A stretch of DNA of 64,000 nucleotides, from assembly GCF_900091445.1 (NCBI RefSeq), contig NZ_LT607733.1:5483001-5547000 (forward strand), read 5' to 3'. The stretch's first letter is position 1, and every line of letters begins with the position of its first letter. A program made the position numbers and the translations under genes. The stretch is from Micromonospora echinofusca (GTDB lineage: Bacteria > Actinomycetota > Actinomycetes > Mycobacteriales > Micromonosporaceae). Below the pieces are notes generated by a model that saw only the letters and a list, made by a program, of their open reading frames with translations, ran no database searches and had not been told where the DNA came from. This document shows, one piece after another, positions 33,162-41,080 of this stretch.

Positions 33162-34592
33162 ATGTTCGAATACGCACCCGCCCCCGAGTCCCGCTCGGTG
33201 GTGGACCTCAAGGCCTCCTACGGGCTCTTCGTCGACGGTGACTTCGTCGACCCTGCCGACGGCGGCACGTTCAAGACGGTCAACCCGGCCTCCGAGGAGG
33301 TGCTCGCCGAGGTCGCCGAGGCCGGCGCGCAGGACGTGGAACGCGCCGTCCGCGCCGCCCGGGCCGCGTACGAGAAGGTCTGGGGCCCCATGCCGGGCCG
33401 GGACCGGGCGAAGTACCTGTTCCGGATCGCCCGGATCATCCAGGAGCGCTCGCGCGAGCTGGCCGTGCTGGAGTCGCTGGACAACGGCAAGCCGATCAAG
33501 GAGTCCCGCGACGTCGACCTGCCGCTGGTCGCCGCGCACTTCTTCTACTACGCCGGCTGGGCCGACAAGCTGGAACACGCCGGCTTCGGCCCCGATCCGA
33601 GGCCGCTGGGCGTGGCCGCGCAGGTCATCCCGTGGAACTTCCCCCTGCTGATGCTGGCGTGGAAGATCGCCCCGGCGCTGGCCGCCGGCAACACGGTGGT
33701 GCTGAAGCCGGCCGAGACGACCCCGCTGACCGCGCTGCTCTTCGCCGAGATCTGCCAGCAGGCCGACCTGCCCGCCGGTGTGGTCAACATCGTCACGGGC
33801 GCCGGCGACACCGGCCGCGCGCTGGTCGAGCACCCGGGCGTGGACAAGGTCGCCTTCACCGGCTCGACCGAGGTGGGCCGGGCCATCGCCCGCGCCGTGG
33901 CCGGAACCCGCAAGAAGCTCACCCTGGAGCTGGGCGGCAAGGCGGCCAACATCGTCTTCGACGATGCCCCCGTCGACCAGGCCGTCGAGGGCATCGTCAA
34001 CGGCATCTTCTTCAACCAGGGGCACGTCTGCTGCGCCGGCTCGCGGCTGCTGATCCAGGAGAACGTCGCCGACCGGGTGCTGGAGTCGCTGAAGCGGCGG
34101 ATGGCCCAGCTGCGCGTCGGTGACCCGCTGGACAAGAACACCGACATCGGGGCGATCAACTCGGCCGCGCAGCTCGCGCGGATCCGGGAGCTGTCCGACG
34201 CCGGGTCCGCCGAGGGCGCCGAGCGCTGGTCGCCGTCGTGCGAGCTGCCGGAGCGCGGCTTCTGGTTCGCCCCGACGATCTTCACCGGGGTCACCCAGGC
34301 ACACCGGATCGCCCGCGAGGAGATCTTCGGCCCGGTGCTGTCCGTGCTGACGTTCCGCACCCCGGCGGAGGCCGTCGAGAAGGCCAACAACACGCCGTAC
34401 GGGCTGTCGGCCGGGATCTGGACCGACAAGGGCTCCCGGATCCTGTGGATGGCCGACCGGCTGCGCGCCGGCGTGGTCTGGGCCAACACGTTCAACAAGT
34501 TCGACCCCACCTCGCCGTTCGGCGGCTACAAGGAGTCGGGCTACGGTCGCGAGGGCGGCCGGCACGGGCTGGAGGGCTACCTCAATGTCTGA
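33162..34592 (+). CDS. Aldehyde dehydrogenase (catalytic partner)
   Basis: 476-residue NAD(P)-dependent aldehyde dehydrogenase. Motifs: VIPWNFPLLMLAWK, KPAETTPLTAL, FTGSTEVGR, catalytic Glu in LELGGKAANIV, catalytic Cys in FFNQGHVCCAGSRLL, and FGPVLSVLTF. In a tight operon with deoC (6-nt gap) and overlapping the next, half-length dehydrogenase-like gene by 8 nt. Acetaldehyde from DeoC is the inferred substrate. The paired organisation resembles a split ALDH16 protein. Confidence 0.93.
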   Translation: MFEYAPAPESRSVVDLKASYGLFVDGDFVDPADGGTFKTVNPASEEVLAEVAEAGAQDVERAVRAARAAYEKVWGPMPGRDRAKYLFRIARIIQERSRELAVLESLDNGKPIKESRDVDLPLVAAHFFYYAGWADKLEHAGFGPDPRPLGVAAQVIPWNFPLLMLAWKIAPALAAGNTVVLKPAETTPLTALLFAEICQQADLPAGVVNIVTGAGDTGRALVEHPGVDKVAFTGSTEVGRAIARAVAGTRKKLTLELGGKAANIVFDDAPVDQAVEGIVNGIFFNQGHVCCAGSRLLIQENVADRVLESLKRRMAQLRVGDPLDKNTDIGAINSAAQLARIRELSDAGSAEGAERWSPSCELPERGFWFAPTIFTGVTQAHRIAREEIFGPVLSVLTFRTPAEAVEKANNTPYGLSAGIWTDKGSRILWMADRLRAGVVWANTFNKFDPTSPFGGYKESGYGREGGRHGLEGYLNV

Positions 34593-35409
34593 GCGGGTTG
34601 CGGTACGCAAGACGTACAAGCTCTTCATCGGCGGGAAGTTCCCGCGCAGCGAGTCGGGACGGTCGTATCTCGTGCAGGACGCGAATGTCTCCCTGGCCTC
34701 CCGCAAGGACGCGCGGGACGCCGTCGTCGCCGCCCGCGCCGCCGTGAAGGGCTGGGCCGGGGCGACCGCGTACAACCGGGGTCAGATCCTCTACCGGGTC
34801 GCCGAGATGCTGGAGGGCCGGCGCGAGCAGTTCGTCGCCCTCGGCGTGCCCGGCGACGAGGTCGACGCGGCCGTGGACCGCTGGGTCTGGTACGCCGGCT
34901 GGTCCGACAAGCTCCCCCAGGTCTACGGCGGCGCCAATCCGGTCGCCGGGCCGTACTTCAACCTGTCGGCGCCCGAACCGACCGGCGTGGTGGCCGTGGT
35001 CGCCCCCGAGTCGCCGGCGCTGCTCGGCCTGGTCAGCGTGATCGCCCCGGCGATCGTCACCGGCAACACCGTGGTGGTGGCCACCTCGCCGACGCAGCCC
35101 CTGGCGGCGGTGACCCTGGCCGAGGTGCTCGCCACCTCCGACCTGCCCGGCGGCGTGGTCAACCTGCTCACCGGGCGGATCGCCGAGACCGTGCCGGCGC
35201 TGGCCGCCCATATGGACGTCAACGCCATCGACCTGACCGGCGTGACCGACGCCGAACTGGCGGTGGAGCTGGAGGTCAAGGCGGCGCAGAACCTCAAGCG
35301 GGTGCTCCGGCCGGCCCCGGCCGACCACGACTGGTCCGCCGACCCGGGCATCACCCGGATGACCACCCTGCTGGAGACGAAGACGGTCTGGCATCCCAAG
35401 GGGGTGTGA
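34585..35409 (+). CDS. Half-length, non-catalytic aldehyde dehydrogenase-like partner
   Basis: 274 residues matching only the N-terminal coenzyme half of an aldehyde dehydrogenase: KLFIGGKFPRSESGRSY, RGQILYRVAEMLEGRREQF, VVAVVAPESPALLGLVSVIA, LPGGVVNLLTGRIAETVP. The catalytic Cys domain is absent, and the usual WNFP and catalytic Glu motifs are altered. Codon use is normal and there are no frameshifts, so it looks maintained rather than decaying. It overlaps the preceding gene by 8 nt. Animal ALDH16 carries such a Cys-less second domain fused in one chain; here it would be a separate subunit. Confidence 0.85.
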   Translation: MSERVAVRKTYKLFIGGKFPRSESGRSYLVQDANVSLASRKDARDAVVAARAAVKGWAGATAYNRGQILYRVAEMLEGRREQFVALGVPGDEVDAAVDRWVWYAGWSDKLPQVYGGANPVAGPYFNLSAPEPTGVVAVVAPESPALLGLVSVIAPAIVTGNTVVVATSPTQPLAAVTLAEVLATSDLPGGVVNLLTGRIAETVPALAAHMDVNAIDLTGVTDAELAVELEVKAAQNLKRVLRPAPADHDWSADPGITRMTTLLETKTVWHPKGV

Positions 35410-35437
35410 CTGTTCGCTGTCCTGGGGTTTTCCGGGG

Positions 35438-35462
35438 CGCCCCGCCCGCTCCGGGCGGGGCG
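35438..35462 (+). terminator. Terminator of the deoC-aldehyde dehydrogenase operon
   Basis: Perfect 11-bp stem CGCCCCGCCCG (35438-35448) / CGGGCGGGGCG (35452-35462) with loop CTC, 29 bp after the stop. No clear T-run follows. It separates the operon from the BlaI-like gene. Confidence 0.6.
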
Positions 35463-35483
35463 GGTGTGCGGGGCGGGGTGGGT

Positions 35484-35502
35484 CTACTACCGGGGGTAGG
35501 AT
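35484..35502 (+). promoter_or_regulatory. Promoter and candidate BlaI operator of the blaI-like gene
   Basis: CTACTAC (35484-35490) and GTAG (35496-35499) face each other, and TAGGAT (35497-35502) is a good -10 that overlaps the GTAG half-site. The -10 ends 6 nt before the GTG start, predicting a leaderless transcript that the repressor could shut off. The same words are strongly enriched before cydA. Confidence 0.55.
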
Positions 35503-35508
35503 TGCGGC

Positions 35509-35967
35509 GTGACTCGGCTTGGTGATCTCGAACGCGCGGTGATGGACGTCTTGTGGGACTCGGTCCCGGGCACCTCGGACGGGATCACCGTGCGCGAGGT
35601 GGCCGACGCGCTGGACGGCCGCGAGCTGGCGTACACGACGGTGATGACCGTGCTGGACCGGCTCGCCGGCAAGGGCATGGTGCAGCGCGAACGGGAGGGG
35701 CGGGCCTGGCGTTACCGGGCCGCCGCCAGCCGTGAGGCGTACATCGCCCAGCTCATGCTCGACGCCCTCGACCTCGGCGGCAGCCGCGACGCCGCGCTGG
35801 TGCGCTTCGCCCGCTCGGTGACCGGCACCGAGGCCGAGGTGCTGCGCGCCGCCCTCGGGGCCGAGGCCGGGGCGACCGGGCACGACGGGAGCGCGCTGAC
35901 CGACCGGGTCGAGGCGCCGTCGGTCGACGGCCTGCCGCCCCGGACCGACAAGGCAGCGGACAGGTAG
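35509..35967 (+). CDS. BlaI/MecI/CopY family transcriptional repressor
   Basis: 152 residues with the BlaI winged helix: LGDLERAVMDVLWDS, TVREVADAL, LAYTTVMTVLDRLAGKGMVQRE and RAWRYRAAASREAY. The C-terminal 50 residues are longer and more charged than the shortest family members. GTG 35509 is fixed by the promoter. The M56 peptidase gene begins 10 nt after its stop, the classic BlaI-BlaR arrangement in which the protease cleaves the repressor. Downstream target: probably cydABDC rather than a beta-lactamase, as none is nearby. Confidence 0.92.
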   Translation: MTRLGDLERAVMDVLWDSVPGTSDGITVREVADALDGRELAYTTVMTVLDRLAGKGMVQREREGRAWRYRAAASREAYIAQLMLDALDLGGSRDAALVRFARSVTGTEAEVLRAALGAEAGATGHDGSALTDRVEAPSVDGLPPRTDKAADR

Positions 35968-35977
35968 GGCGGCGGTC

Positions 35978-36883
35978 GTGGCGTACGCCCTGCACTTCGC
36001 CGCGTCGATGCTGGCCTGCTGGCTGACCGCGCAGGTGCTGTCCCGCTCCACCTGGACGTGGCGCAGCCCCCGCGTGGCGATCGTCTGCTGGCAGGCGGTC
36101 GGGCTGGCCCTCGGGCTCTCCGCCATGGGCGTGCCGATCGCGCTGGGCCTGGCCGCCTACGACCGCCCGACCGGCAGCGCCCTGGTCACCCTCGCCACGG
36201 ACCTCGCCCACGGCACCCTGCCCGTCGGGCTGGGTGCGCCGCACCTGGCCGCCGTCGGGGTGGGCCTCGGCATCGGCGCGGTCCTGCTGGCCACGACCGT
36301 CCGCAGCATCCACGGCACCGTACGCGCCCAGCGCCGGCACCGGGACCTGCTCGCCCTGGTCGCGCGGCGGGACCCGACGGTGCCCGGGGCGCTGGTGCTC
36401 GACCACCCGAGCGCCGCGGCGTACTGCCTGCCGGGGATGCGGCCCCGGGTGGTGGTCAGCGCGGGCACCCTCGACCTGCTGGACCCCGCCGAACTGGCGG
36501 CCGTGCTCGCCCACGAGCGGGCGCACGCCCAGGAACGCCACGACCTGGTGCTGCTGCCGTTCACCGCGCTCAGCCGGGCGCTGCCGTGGTTCGCGTGGGT
36601 CCGCGAGGCGCACGACCGGGTCGCCCTGCTGGTCGAGATGCGGGCCGACGACAAGGCCCGGGAGGCGCACGCCGACGCGCCGCTCGCCGGTGCGCTGCGC
36701 CGCTTCGCCGCCGCCGGCAACCGGATCACTCCGGCGGGCGCCCTCGGGGTGGGCGACCGGGATCTCGACGTACGGGTGCAGCGGCTGCTGGTCGCCGGCC
36801 GGCCGCCCCGGCTGCTCGGGACCGCCGCGCTGACCGTGGCGACCAACGTGGCCGCCCTGCCGGTCTCCCTCTTCCTGAGCTGA
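35978..36883 (+). CDS. M56 family membrane metallopeptidase (BlaR1/MecR1-like, no penicillin sensor)
   Basis: 301 residues. Hydrophobic helices near residues 5-20, 35-55 and 88-105 flank a cytoplasmic zinc-protease domain with LAVLAHERAHAQERHDLV (HExxH-type HERAH) and the downstream Glu in LLVEMRADDKARE. A last helix ends the chain (about 280-300). The extracellular penicillin-binding sensor domain of BlaR1 is absent, so the signal is not read through a PBP-like domain. Translationally close to the repressor. Expected to cleave the BlaI-like protein on an unknown membrane signal. Confidence 0.9.
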   Translation: MAYALHFAASMLACWLTAQVLSRSTWTWRSPRVAIVCWQAVGLALGLSAMGVPIALGLAAYDRPTGSALVTLATDLAHGTLPVGLGAPHLAAVGVGLGIGAVLLATTVRSIHGTVRAQRRHRDLLALVARRDPTVPGALVLDHPSAAAYCLPGMRPRVVVSAGTLDLLDPAELAAVLAHERAHAQERHDLVLLPFTALSRALPWFAWVREAHDRVALLVEMRADDKAREAHADAPLAGALRRFAAAGNRITPAGALGVGDRDLDVRVQRLLVAGRPPRLLGTAALTVATNVAALPVSLFLS

Positions 36884-37028
36884 ACTCCGCCCCGCCCGCG
36901 AGCGGCCTCCCGGGGGCTCGGCCCGCCCTTGCGATATCGGCGGTTACCGCTGCGTGGAGCGCGTCCCGCCATGCTGGACGAGGCCCGTCCGGGTGGCGAC
37001 GCGACCCGCCGTCGCTGCTCCCCCACAG

Positions 37029-37109
37029 CTACTACAAGTCGTCGTAGGATCCACTACGACGGGCCATAGTAGTCATGTGTAGGCAATCTACGTGTAGGCT
37101 CGCTACGAC
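37029..37109 (+). promoter_or_regulatory. Cluster of CTAC/GTAG operator words before cydABDC
   Basis: Nine CTAC or GTAG words lie in 81 bp: CTAC at 37029, 37032, 37054, 37088, 37103; GTAG at 37044, 37069, 37079, 37094. Two dyads have identical geometry, CTAC-N11-GTAG: CTACTAC-AAGTC-GTCGTAG (37029-37047) and CTACGAC-GGGCC-ATAGTAG (37054-37072). A tighter CTAC-GT-GTAG is at 37088. TAGGAT (37045-37050) and TAGGCT (37095-37100) are possible -10 boxes inside the cluster. Match to the blaI promoter suggests BlaI-type repression of cydA. Confidence 0.65.
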
Positions 37110-37138
37110 AAGTGAGCCAACCGTACGGAGAGCCGGCC

Positions 37139-38389
37139 ATGGACACCCTGCTCCTCGCCCGCCTGCAGTTCGCCACCACCACGTCGATCCACTTCCTCTT
37201 CGTGGCGGTGACCCTCGGCCTGGTGACCCTGCTGGTCTATCTCCAGACCGCCTGGGTGATCACGAACAAGCCGGTCTACGAGCGGCTGACCCGGTTCTGG
37301 GGCCAGCTCTACGTGATCAATTACGTGCTCGGGATCGCCACCGGCATCGTGATGGAGTTCCAGTTCGGGCTGAACTGGAGCGGGCTGTCGCGCTACGTCG
37401 GCAACGTCTTCGGCGCGCCGCTGGCCATCGAGACGCTGGTCGCCTTCTTCCTGGAGTCGACGTTCCTCGGCATGTGGATCTTCGGCTGGCACCGGCTGCG
37501 TCGGGGCGTCCACCTCGCCCTGCTCTGGGGCGTCGCGATCACCGCGTACGCCTCGGCGTTCTGGATCATGGTGGCGAACTCCTGGCTGCAGAACCCGGTC
37601 GGCTACGAGGTGCGCGACGGCGTCGCCCACCTCACCGACTTCTCCGCGCTGCTGGACAACCCCACCTTCCGCATGGCCCTCGGGCACGTCGTCACGGCGG
37701 CGCTGCTGGTCGGCGGGATGCTGATGGCGGCGGTCAGCGCGTGGCACCTGGTCCGGCGCACCCCCGACTTCGCGCTGCACCGCAAGGGGCTGCGGATCGG
37801 GCTGGTCACCTCGGCGGTGGCGATCTCCTTCGTGCAGGGCTTCGGCTTCGCCCAGTTCTTCGCGATCGGTGACGTGCAGCCGACCAAGTTCGGCGACGAC
37901 CCCGCCGCCGCGCCGCTGATCGCCGACTGGACCGCCCGGTTCGGCCCCGGCGACTACACCCCGCCGGCCCTCGCCAACGTCGGCCTCGGTTTCATGATCC
38001 TGATCGGTTTCACCCTCGGTCTGCTCTGGCTGATGCTCCCACTGCTCTGGCGGGACTGGGTGATCCGGCTGCGCGTCCCGCTGTGGATCCTCCAGTTCGC
38101 CCTGCCGCTGCCGTTCGTCGCGCTCATCCTCGGCTGGATCGCCCGCGAGGTCGGCCGCCAGCCCTGGGCCGCGTACGGGCTGCTGCCCGTGGAGCAGGCC
38201 GTGTCGCCGGTCAGCCCCTGGCTGATGCTCACCTCGCTGATCGGCTTCAGCCTGCTGCTCGGCACCCTCGCCGTCACCAACTGGGTGCTGCTGGCGCGGC
38301 ACGCCGCCCGGGGCGCCCACGACCCGGCCCTGGGCCGGCAACCGGACCAGCCGCCGGCCGACCCCCACCCCGAGCCCGCCTTCGCCTGA
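37139..38389 (+). CDS. cydA: Cytochrome bd-type oxidase subunit I, short Q-loop form
   Basis: 416 residues, shorter than most CydA. Haem ligands and proton-path residues are present: His in TTTSIHFLFVAV, the Glu pair in IETLVAFFLESTFLGMW, His in RMALGHVVTAALL. The quinol-binding loop is unusually short: after FGFAQFFAIGDVQPTKF only about 25 residues precede the next helix, and the usual Lys-x-Ala-Ala-x-Glu stretch is not recognisable. ATG 37139 has GGAGAG 7 nt upstream and matches the CydA N-terminus; GTG 37112 would add nine residues. First gene of cydABDC. Confidence 0.92.
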   Translation: MDTLLLARLQFATTTSIHFLFVAVTLGLVTLLVYLQTAWVITNKPVYERLTRFWGQLYVINYVLGIATGIVMEFQFGLNWSGLSRYVGNVFGAPLAIETLVAFFLESTFLGMWIFGWHRLRRGVHLALLWGVAITAYASAFWIMVANSWLQNPVGYEVRDGVAHLTDFSALLDNPTFRMALGHVVTAALLVGGMLMAAVSAWHLVRRTPDFALHRKGLRIGLVTSAVAISFVQGFGFAQFFAIGDVQPTKFGDDPAAAPLIADWTARFGPGDYTPPALANVGLGFMILIGFTLGLLWLMLPLLWRDWVIRLRVPLWILQFALPLPFVALILGWIAREVGRQPWAAYGLLPVEQAVSPVSPWLMLTSLIGFSLLLGTLAVTNWVLLARHAARGAHDPALGRQPDQPPADPHPEPAFA

Positions 38390-38399
38390 GGAGACGACC

Positions 38400-39407
38400 G
38401 TGGAACTCGCCTGGTACGCCCTGCTCGGCCTCTTCTTCGCCGTCTACCTGGTGCTCGGCGGGTACGACTACGGCGTCGGCCTGCTGCTCGCCCGCGACAC
38501 CGACCCGGCCCGCCGGCGCGCCGCGCTCAACGCGGTCGGCCCGTTCTTCCTCGGCAACGAGGTCTGGCTGGTGGCCGCCGTCGGCATCCTGTTCGGCGCC
38601 TTCCCGGTGCTGGAGGGGGAACTGCTCTCCGGCTTCTATCCGGCGGTGCTGTGCGCGTTGACCGGGGTCGTGCTGGTGACCGCCGGCGTGCAGCTGCGCA
38701 GCCGACCGGCCGGGCAGCGCGCCCGCACCCGGTGGGACCGGATCGTGGTCGTCGGCAGCGCGCTCGCCGCGCTGGGCTGGGGTGCCGTGCTGGCCGGGCT
38801 GCTCCAGGGCGTACCGCTGCGCGCCGACGGCCACGTCGCCGGGGTGACCCACCTCTTCACCCCGTTCGTGGCCGCCGCCGCGCTCGCCGTCGCCGCGCTG
38901 GTCGCGCTGCACGGTGCGACCTTTCTCACGCTGCGACTGCCCGCCGCCGACGCCGCGCCGGTCGGGCGGCTGGCCGCCCGGCTCGTCCCGGTGGCGCTGA
39001 CCACCGTCGGCGCGGCCACCGCCCTCGGCCTGCTCTCCGCCGACGTACGCGCCGCCGCACAGCAGCCGCTGGTGGCCGTACTGCTGCTGTCGTTGCTGGT
39101 CACGGCGCTGCTGACGGCCCGCGCAGCGGTTGCGCGGCGGCGGCCCGGGCTGGCCTTCGCCGCCACCTGCGCGGCCCTGGCCCTGCCGGTGGCGCTGGTC
39201 GGGGCGACCATCTGGCCCTACGCGCTGGTCTCCACGGTCGACCCGGGGGCGTCACTGACCGTGGCCGACGCGGCGGCGAGCACACCCACGCTGCGGCTGC
39301 TGGGCTGGCTGACGCTGCCGCTCCTGCCGGCCCTACTAGGCTTTCAGGCGATGTGCTGGTGGGTGTTCCGGGGACGGACCGACGGCAGGGCACCGGTGTA
39401 CTGGTGA
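38400..39407 (+). CDS. cydB: Cytochrome bd-type oxidase subunit II
   Basis: 335 residues, eight to nine membrane helices. The N-terminus carries the CydB signature LFFAVYLVLGGYDYGVGLLL and FFLGNEVWLVAAVGILFGAFP, including conserved Asp and Glu/Trp residues; the end has WPYALVS near residue 270. GTG 38400 follows GAGGAGACG. It forms the second oxidase subunit with CydA. The stop overlaps the cydD start by 4 nt (GTGA), so the four genes are translationally linked. Confidence 0.95.
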   Translation: MELAWYALLGLFFAVYLVLGGYDYGVGLLLARDTDPARRRAALNAVGPFFLGNEVWLVAAVGILFGAFPVLEGELLSGFYPAVLCALTGVVLVTAGVQLRSRPAGQRARTRWDRIVVVGSALAALGWGAVLAGLLQGVPLRADGHVAGVTHLFTPFVAAAALAVAALVALHGATFLTLRLPAADAAPVGRLAARLVPVALTTVGAATALGLLSADVRAAAQQPLVAVLLLSLLVTALLTARAAVARRRPGLAFAATCAALALPVALVGATIWPYALVSTVDPGASLTVADAAASTPTLRLLGWLTLPLLPALLGFQAMCWWVFRGRTDGRAPVYW

Positions 39408-41080
39408 ACCGCCGTCCCTTCGACCCGCGTCTGCTGCGCCGGGTCCCGGGGGCCCGGCGCGACCTCGCCATGCTCGCGCTACTCGGCGTGCTGGCCGCGG
39501 GGTTGGTCGTCGCGCAGGCCACGACGCTGGCCGCGCTGCTGGCGACCGCGTTCGAAGGACGGCTCGACCGGCCCGCGCTGGCCGGCTTCGCCACCGCGGT
39601 GGCCGCCCGCTCGCTGCTGGTCTGGGCGCAGGGCACGGTGTCGGCGCGGGTCGCGGCGACGGTCAAGGCGGCGCTGCGGGCCGACCTGCTCGCGTCGGTC
39701 GGGCGACACGGCCCCGGCTGGGTCGCCGGGCAGCGCGCCGGGCAGCTCGCCACGCTGACCGGGCGCGGGCTGGACGCGCTGGACGCCTACTTCACCGGCT
39801 ACCTGCCGCAGCTGGTGCTCAGCGTCACCGTGCCGGTCGCCGTGCTGGCCCGGATCTTCGTCGCCGACTGGAGCTCGGCGCTGATCATCGCGGTGACCCT
39901 GCCGCTGATCCCGATCTTCGGCGCGCTGCTCGGCTGGCAGGCGCAGGCCGCCACCGAGCGGCAGTGGCGACGGCTCTCCCTGCTCGGCGGGCACTTCCTC
40001 GACATGGTCGCCGGGCTGCCCACGCTGCGCGCGTTCGGCCGGGCGCGGGCGCAGACCGAGGTGGTCCGCCGGATGGCCGACGGCCACCGGGTCGCGACCA
40101 TGAAGACGCTGCGGATCGCGTTCCTGTCCGCGCTGGTGCTGGAGCTGGTCGCCACCCTCTCCGTGGCGCTGGTCGCCGTGCCGGTGGGCGTACGGCTGCT
40201 CGGCGGCGGGCTGACCCTCCAGACCGCGCTGCTGGTGCTGCTGCTCACCCCGGAGGCGTACCTGCCGCTGCGAGCGGCCGGCGCCCGGTTCCACGCCAGC
40301 ATGGAGGGGCTCACCGCGCTGGACGAGGCCCTCACCCTGTCGGCCGCCGCCCCCGCGCCGGCGCCCGGCGAGGGCGCGGCCGTCCCCGACGGCCGCGGCG
40401 AGATCCGGTTCGAGGCGGTGACCGTGCGGTACGAGCGGACCACCGCCCTGCGCGACGTCACGCTGACCATCCGGCCGGGCGAACGCGTCGCCGTGATCGG
40501 CCCCAGCGGCGCCGGCAAGAGCACCCTGCTCGGCCTCCTGCTCGGCTTCGTCACACCGACCGCCGGCCGGGTCACCGTGGGCGGGGTCGACCTGGCCGAC
40601 GCCGACGCCGACGGCTGGCGCCGCCAGGTGGCCTGGGTGCCGCAGCGGGCCCACCTGTTCGCCGCCTCACTGGCCGACAACATCCGGCTCGGCGCCCCGG
40701 ACACCCCGGACGCGGCGCTCGCCACGGCGGTCCACGACGCCGCCCTGGACGACGTGGTCGCCGGGCTGCCCGACGGGCTCGACACCGTGCTCGGCGAGCG
40801 CGGGCACGGCCTGTCCAGCGGGCAACGGCAGCGGGTCGCCCTGGCCCGCGCGTTCCTGCGGGACGCGCCCGTGGTGCTGCTCGACGAGCCGACCGCCCGG
40901 CTGGACACCGCCGCCGAGGCCGTCGTCCTCGACGCCACCCGCCGCCTGGTGGCCGGCCGGACGGCGCTGCTGGTGGCGCACCGGCCGGCGCTGCTCGCCG
41001 ACGCCGACCGGATCCTGCGGATCGAGGACGGCCGGGTCACGGAACTGACGCCCACGGCGGCCGGGGAGGCCACCCGATGA
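39404..41080 (+). CDS. cydD: Thiol reductant ABC exporter subunit CydD
   Basis: 558 residues: six-helix exporter domain followed by an ATPase with Walker A GPSGAGKSTLLG, signature GLSSGQRQRVALARAF, Walker B VVLLDEPTARLD. CydDC exports glutathione/cysteine in E. coli and is needed for assembling cytochrome bd; mycothiol-producing actinobacteria may move another thiol. GTG 39404 overlaps the cydB stop. Its own stop overlaps cydC by 4 nt. Confidence 0.93.
   Translation: MNRRPFDPRLLRRVPGARRDLAMLALLGVLAAGLVVAQATTLAALLATAFEGRLDRPALAGFATAVAARSLLVWAQGTVSARVAATVKAALRADLLASVGRHGPGWVAGQRAGQLATLTGRGLDALDAYFTGYLPQLVLSVTVPVAVLARIFVADWSSALIIAVTLPLIPIFGALLGWQAQAATERQWRRLSLLGGHFLDMVAGLPTLRAFGRARAQTEVVRRMADGHRVATMKTLRIAFLSALVLELVATLSVALVAVPVGVRLLGGGLTLQTALLVLLLTPEAYLPLRAAGARFHASMEGLTALDEALTLSAAAPAPAPGEGAAVPDGRGEIRFEAVTVRYERTTALRDVTLTIRPGERVAVIGPSGAGKSTLLGLLLGFVTPTAGRVTVGGVDLADADADGWRRQVAWVPQRAHLFAASLADNIRLGAPDTPDAALATAVHDAALDDVVAGLPDGLDTVLGERGHGLSSGQRQRVALARAFLRDAPVVLLDEPTARLDTAAEAVVLDATRRLVAGRTALLVAHRPALLADADRILRIEDGRVTELTPTAAGEATR

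Noticed and set aside
34585..35409. Aldehyde dehydrogenase pseudogene
   Set aside because: No frameshift or stop inside, normal codon bias and an 8-nt overlap with the preceding gene point to a maintained partner protein.
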